The position numbers and the translations under genes were made by a program. The notes beneath the pieces are model-generated. The model did not search any database, had not been told where the DNA came from, and saw only the letters and a list, made by a program, of their open reading frames with translations. Shown piece after piece: positions 63,241-64,000 of a stretch of 64,000 nt of DNA. The stretch spans positions 2,535,249 to 2,599,248 of the forward strand of contig OX439137.1 in assembly GCA_949318235.1 (NCBI GenBank), in the 5' to 3' direction. Positions within the stretch are counted from its first letter, which is position 1. Each line of letters opens with the position of its first letter. Origin of the DNA: Ecdyonurus torrentis. Lineage: Eukaryota > Arthropoda > Insecta > Ephemeroptera > Heptageniidae.

Positions 63241-63915
63241 ACTGGAATTCACTTGAGGCTTCATGGAAGTAAGATGAACCACTTGCAATGAAATGTTTTT
63301 AATTGTTGCAGCGTGTAAGTGGAAACAATTTTTCCATAAGAAATGCATTATAAGAATGTTTAAATTTATTTTAAATTGTTAGAAAATGTTATTCTGGTCA
63401 TTTCCTTTATAACATACTGTATAAGTATTTATGCTGAAAATCTTAGCAATACATCATAAATGTATCTGCAATCTGCATTGAGCTAGCATATTACTTTTTT
63501 TATTTATTTATTTATTTTTTTTTTTGTCCCTGCACTACAATTTTTATTTAAATCTTTTATTTCTAATCTATGAAACTTCTAAAAACAAATTCTAACAAAA
63601 GAAAAATATATATAAACAGAATCTCAAATATTGCAAAACTGCAGCTGCGATATTTCCTATAGATAAGGAAATAATACTCTGTCTCTCTCTCTCTCTCTCT
63701 TCCTCATTTACTCTTGTAAATGCTTATATCCTTCACAATAATTGCAACACAATATATAATTAACCAAAGCATCCCGTTGTTACAACAGTTTGAAAAATAA
63801 TTATTTACTTTATGTATAATTAATGCTTTTGTTATAGTACCAAAAATAATAGAATTTCAAACTTTTGTTGTTTTTAAATTAAAATTTTATAATTAAATAT
63901 ATTAAATCAAATATA
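63240..63915. other. Catalase intron 1 (3' part), AT-rich
   Basis: I looked for the missing first catalase exon on the minus strand and found no Met-led frame with a donor. (CT)n near 63679. Confidence 0.4.
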
Positions 63916-63919
63916 TTAA

Positions 63920-64000
63920 TGATGATTGTAAACTCTATTTTTCGTATGCTCCAAACCACACAAAAAAATGACGATCACTTAATGGTTTTTAAATGGAATT
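63920..64000. mobile_element. Family B-related MITE, cut by window end
   Basis: ATGATGATTGTAAACTCTAT and CCAAACCACACAAAAAAATG match 12082-12150. Confidence 0.65.

Noticed and set aside
63100..63348. Candidate first exon of catalase
   Set aside because: The frame has no resemblance to catalase N-termini and consists mostly of a (GA)n translation.

Overview
The window is nuclear DNA from an animal, most likely an invertebrate; I cannot name the phylum. It is AT-rich, full of homopolymers and microsatellites, and crowded with short inverted-repeat transposons. Both recognisable genes are split into many small exons by repeat-filled introns. Most long reading frames are artefacts of repeats or out-of-frame shadows, so the genes below were rebuilt by joining splice sites and protein-family matches.

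Gene 1 (minus strand, 33065 down to 11773) is a complete DEAF1-type transcription factor. It has 12 coding exons and about 545 residues: an acidic N-terminus, a SAND DNA-binding domain with the KDWK motif, a basic nuclear-localisation run, a charged helical segment, and a C-terminal MYND zinc finger. All 12 exons join in frame with AG acceptors and GT donors.

Gene 2 (minus strand, 62752 down to 35183) is a haem catalase. Coding exons 2 to 10 are present (489 residues). Catalytic His, Asn and the haem-ligand Tyr are intact, and the protein ends in SANL, like the KANL peroxisomal signal of mammalian catalase. Only the first coding exon (about 22 residues by alignment) is missing; it probably lies beyond 64000. 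One intron uses a GC-AG boundary. The two genes are in tandem, catalase upstream, with about 2.1 kb between the catalase stop and the DEAF1 start. I see no functional link between them.

Layout: 1-11100 is repeat-rich DNA downstream of DEAF1 with one weak unidentified exon candidate near 5.1-5.3 kb. 11100-33070 is DEAF1. 33070-35180 is intergenic, with a TTAA-flanked element. 35180-62752 is catalase, dominated by a 16.7 kb intron (45842-62580). 62753-64000 is the 3' part of the next catalase intron.

The most interesting content is the mobile-element landscape: at least 15 families of palindromic or foldback elements, many nested. Several nestings let the empty target site be read directly, giving TA duplications for three families and TTAA duplications for others. 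The commonest family (14 copies) carries a TGACGTCA palindrome near one end. Other notable items are a 2 kb foldback with nearly identical 480 bp arms, a TIR element holding an exon-like frame, foldbacks that share termini but differ in their cores, and a cluster of TTCGG motifs at the DEAF1 start codon.
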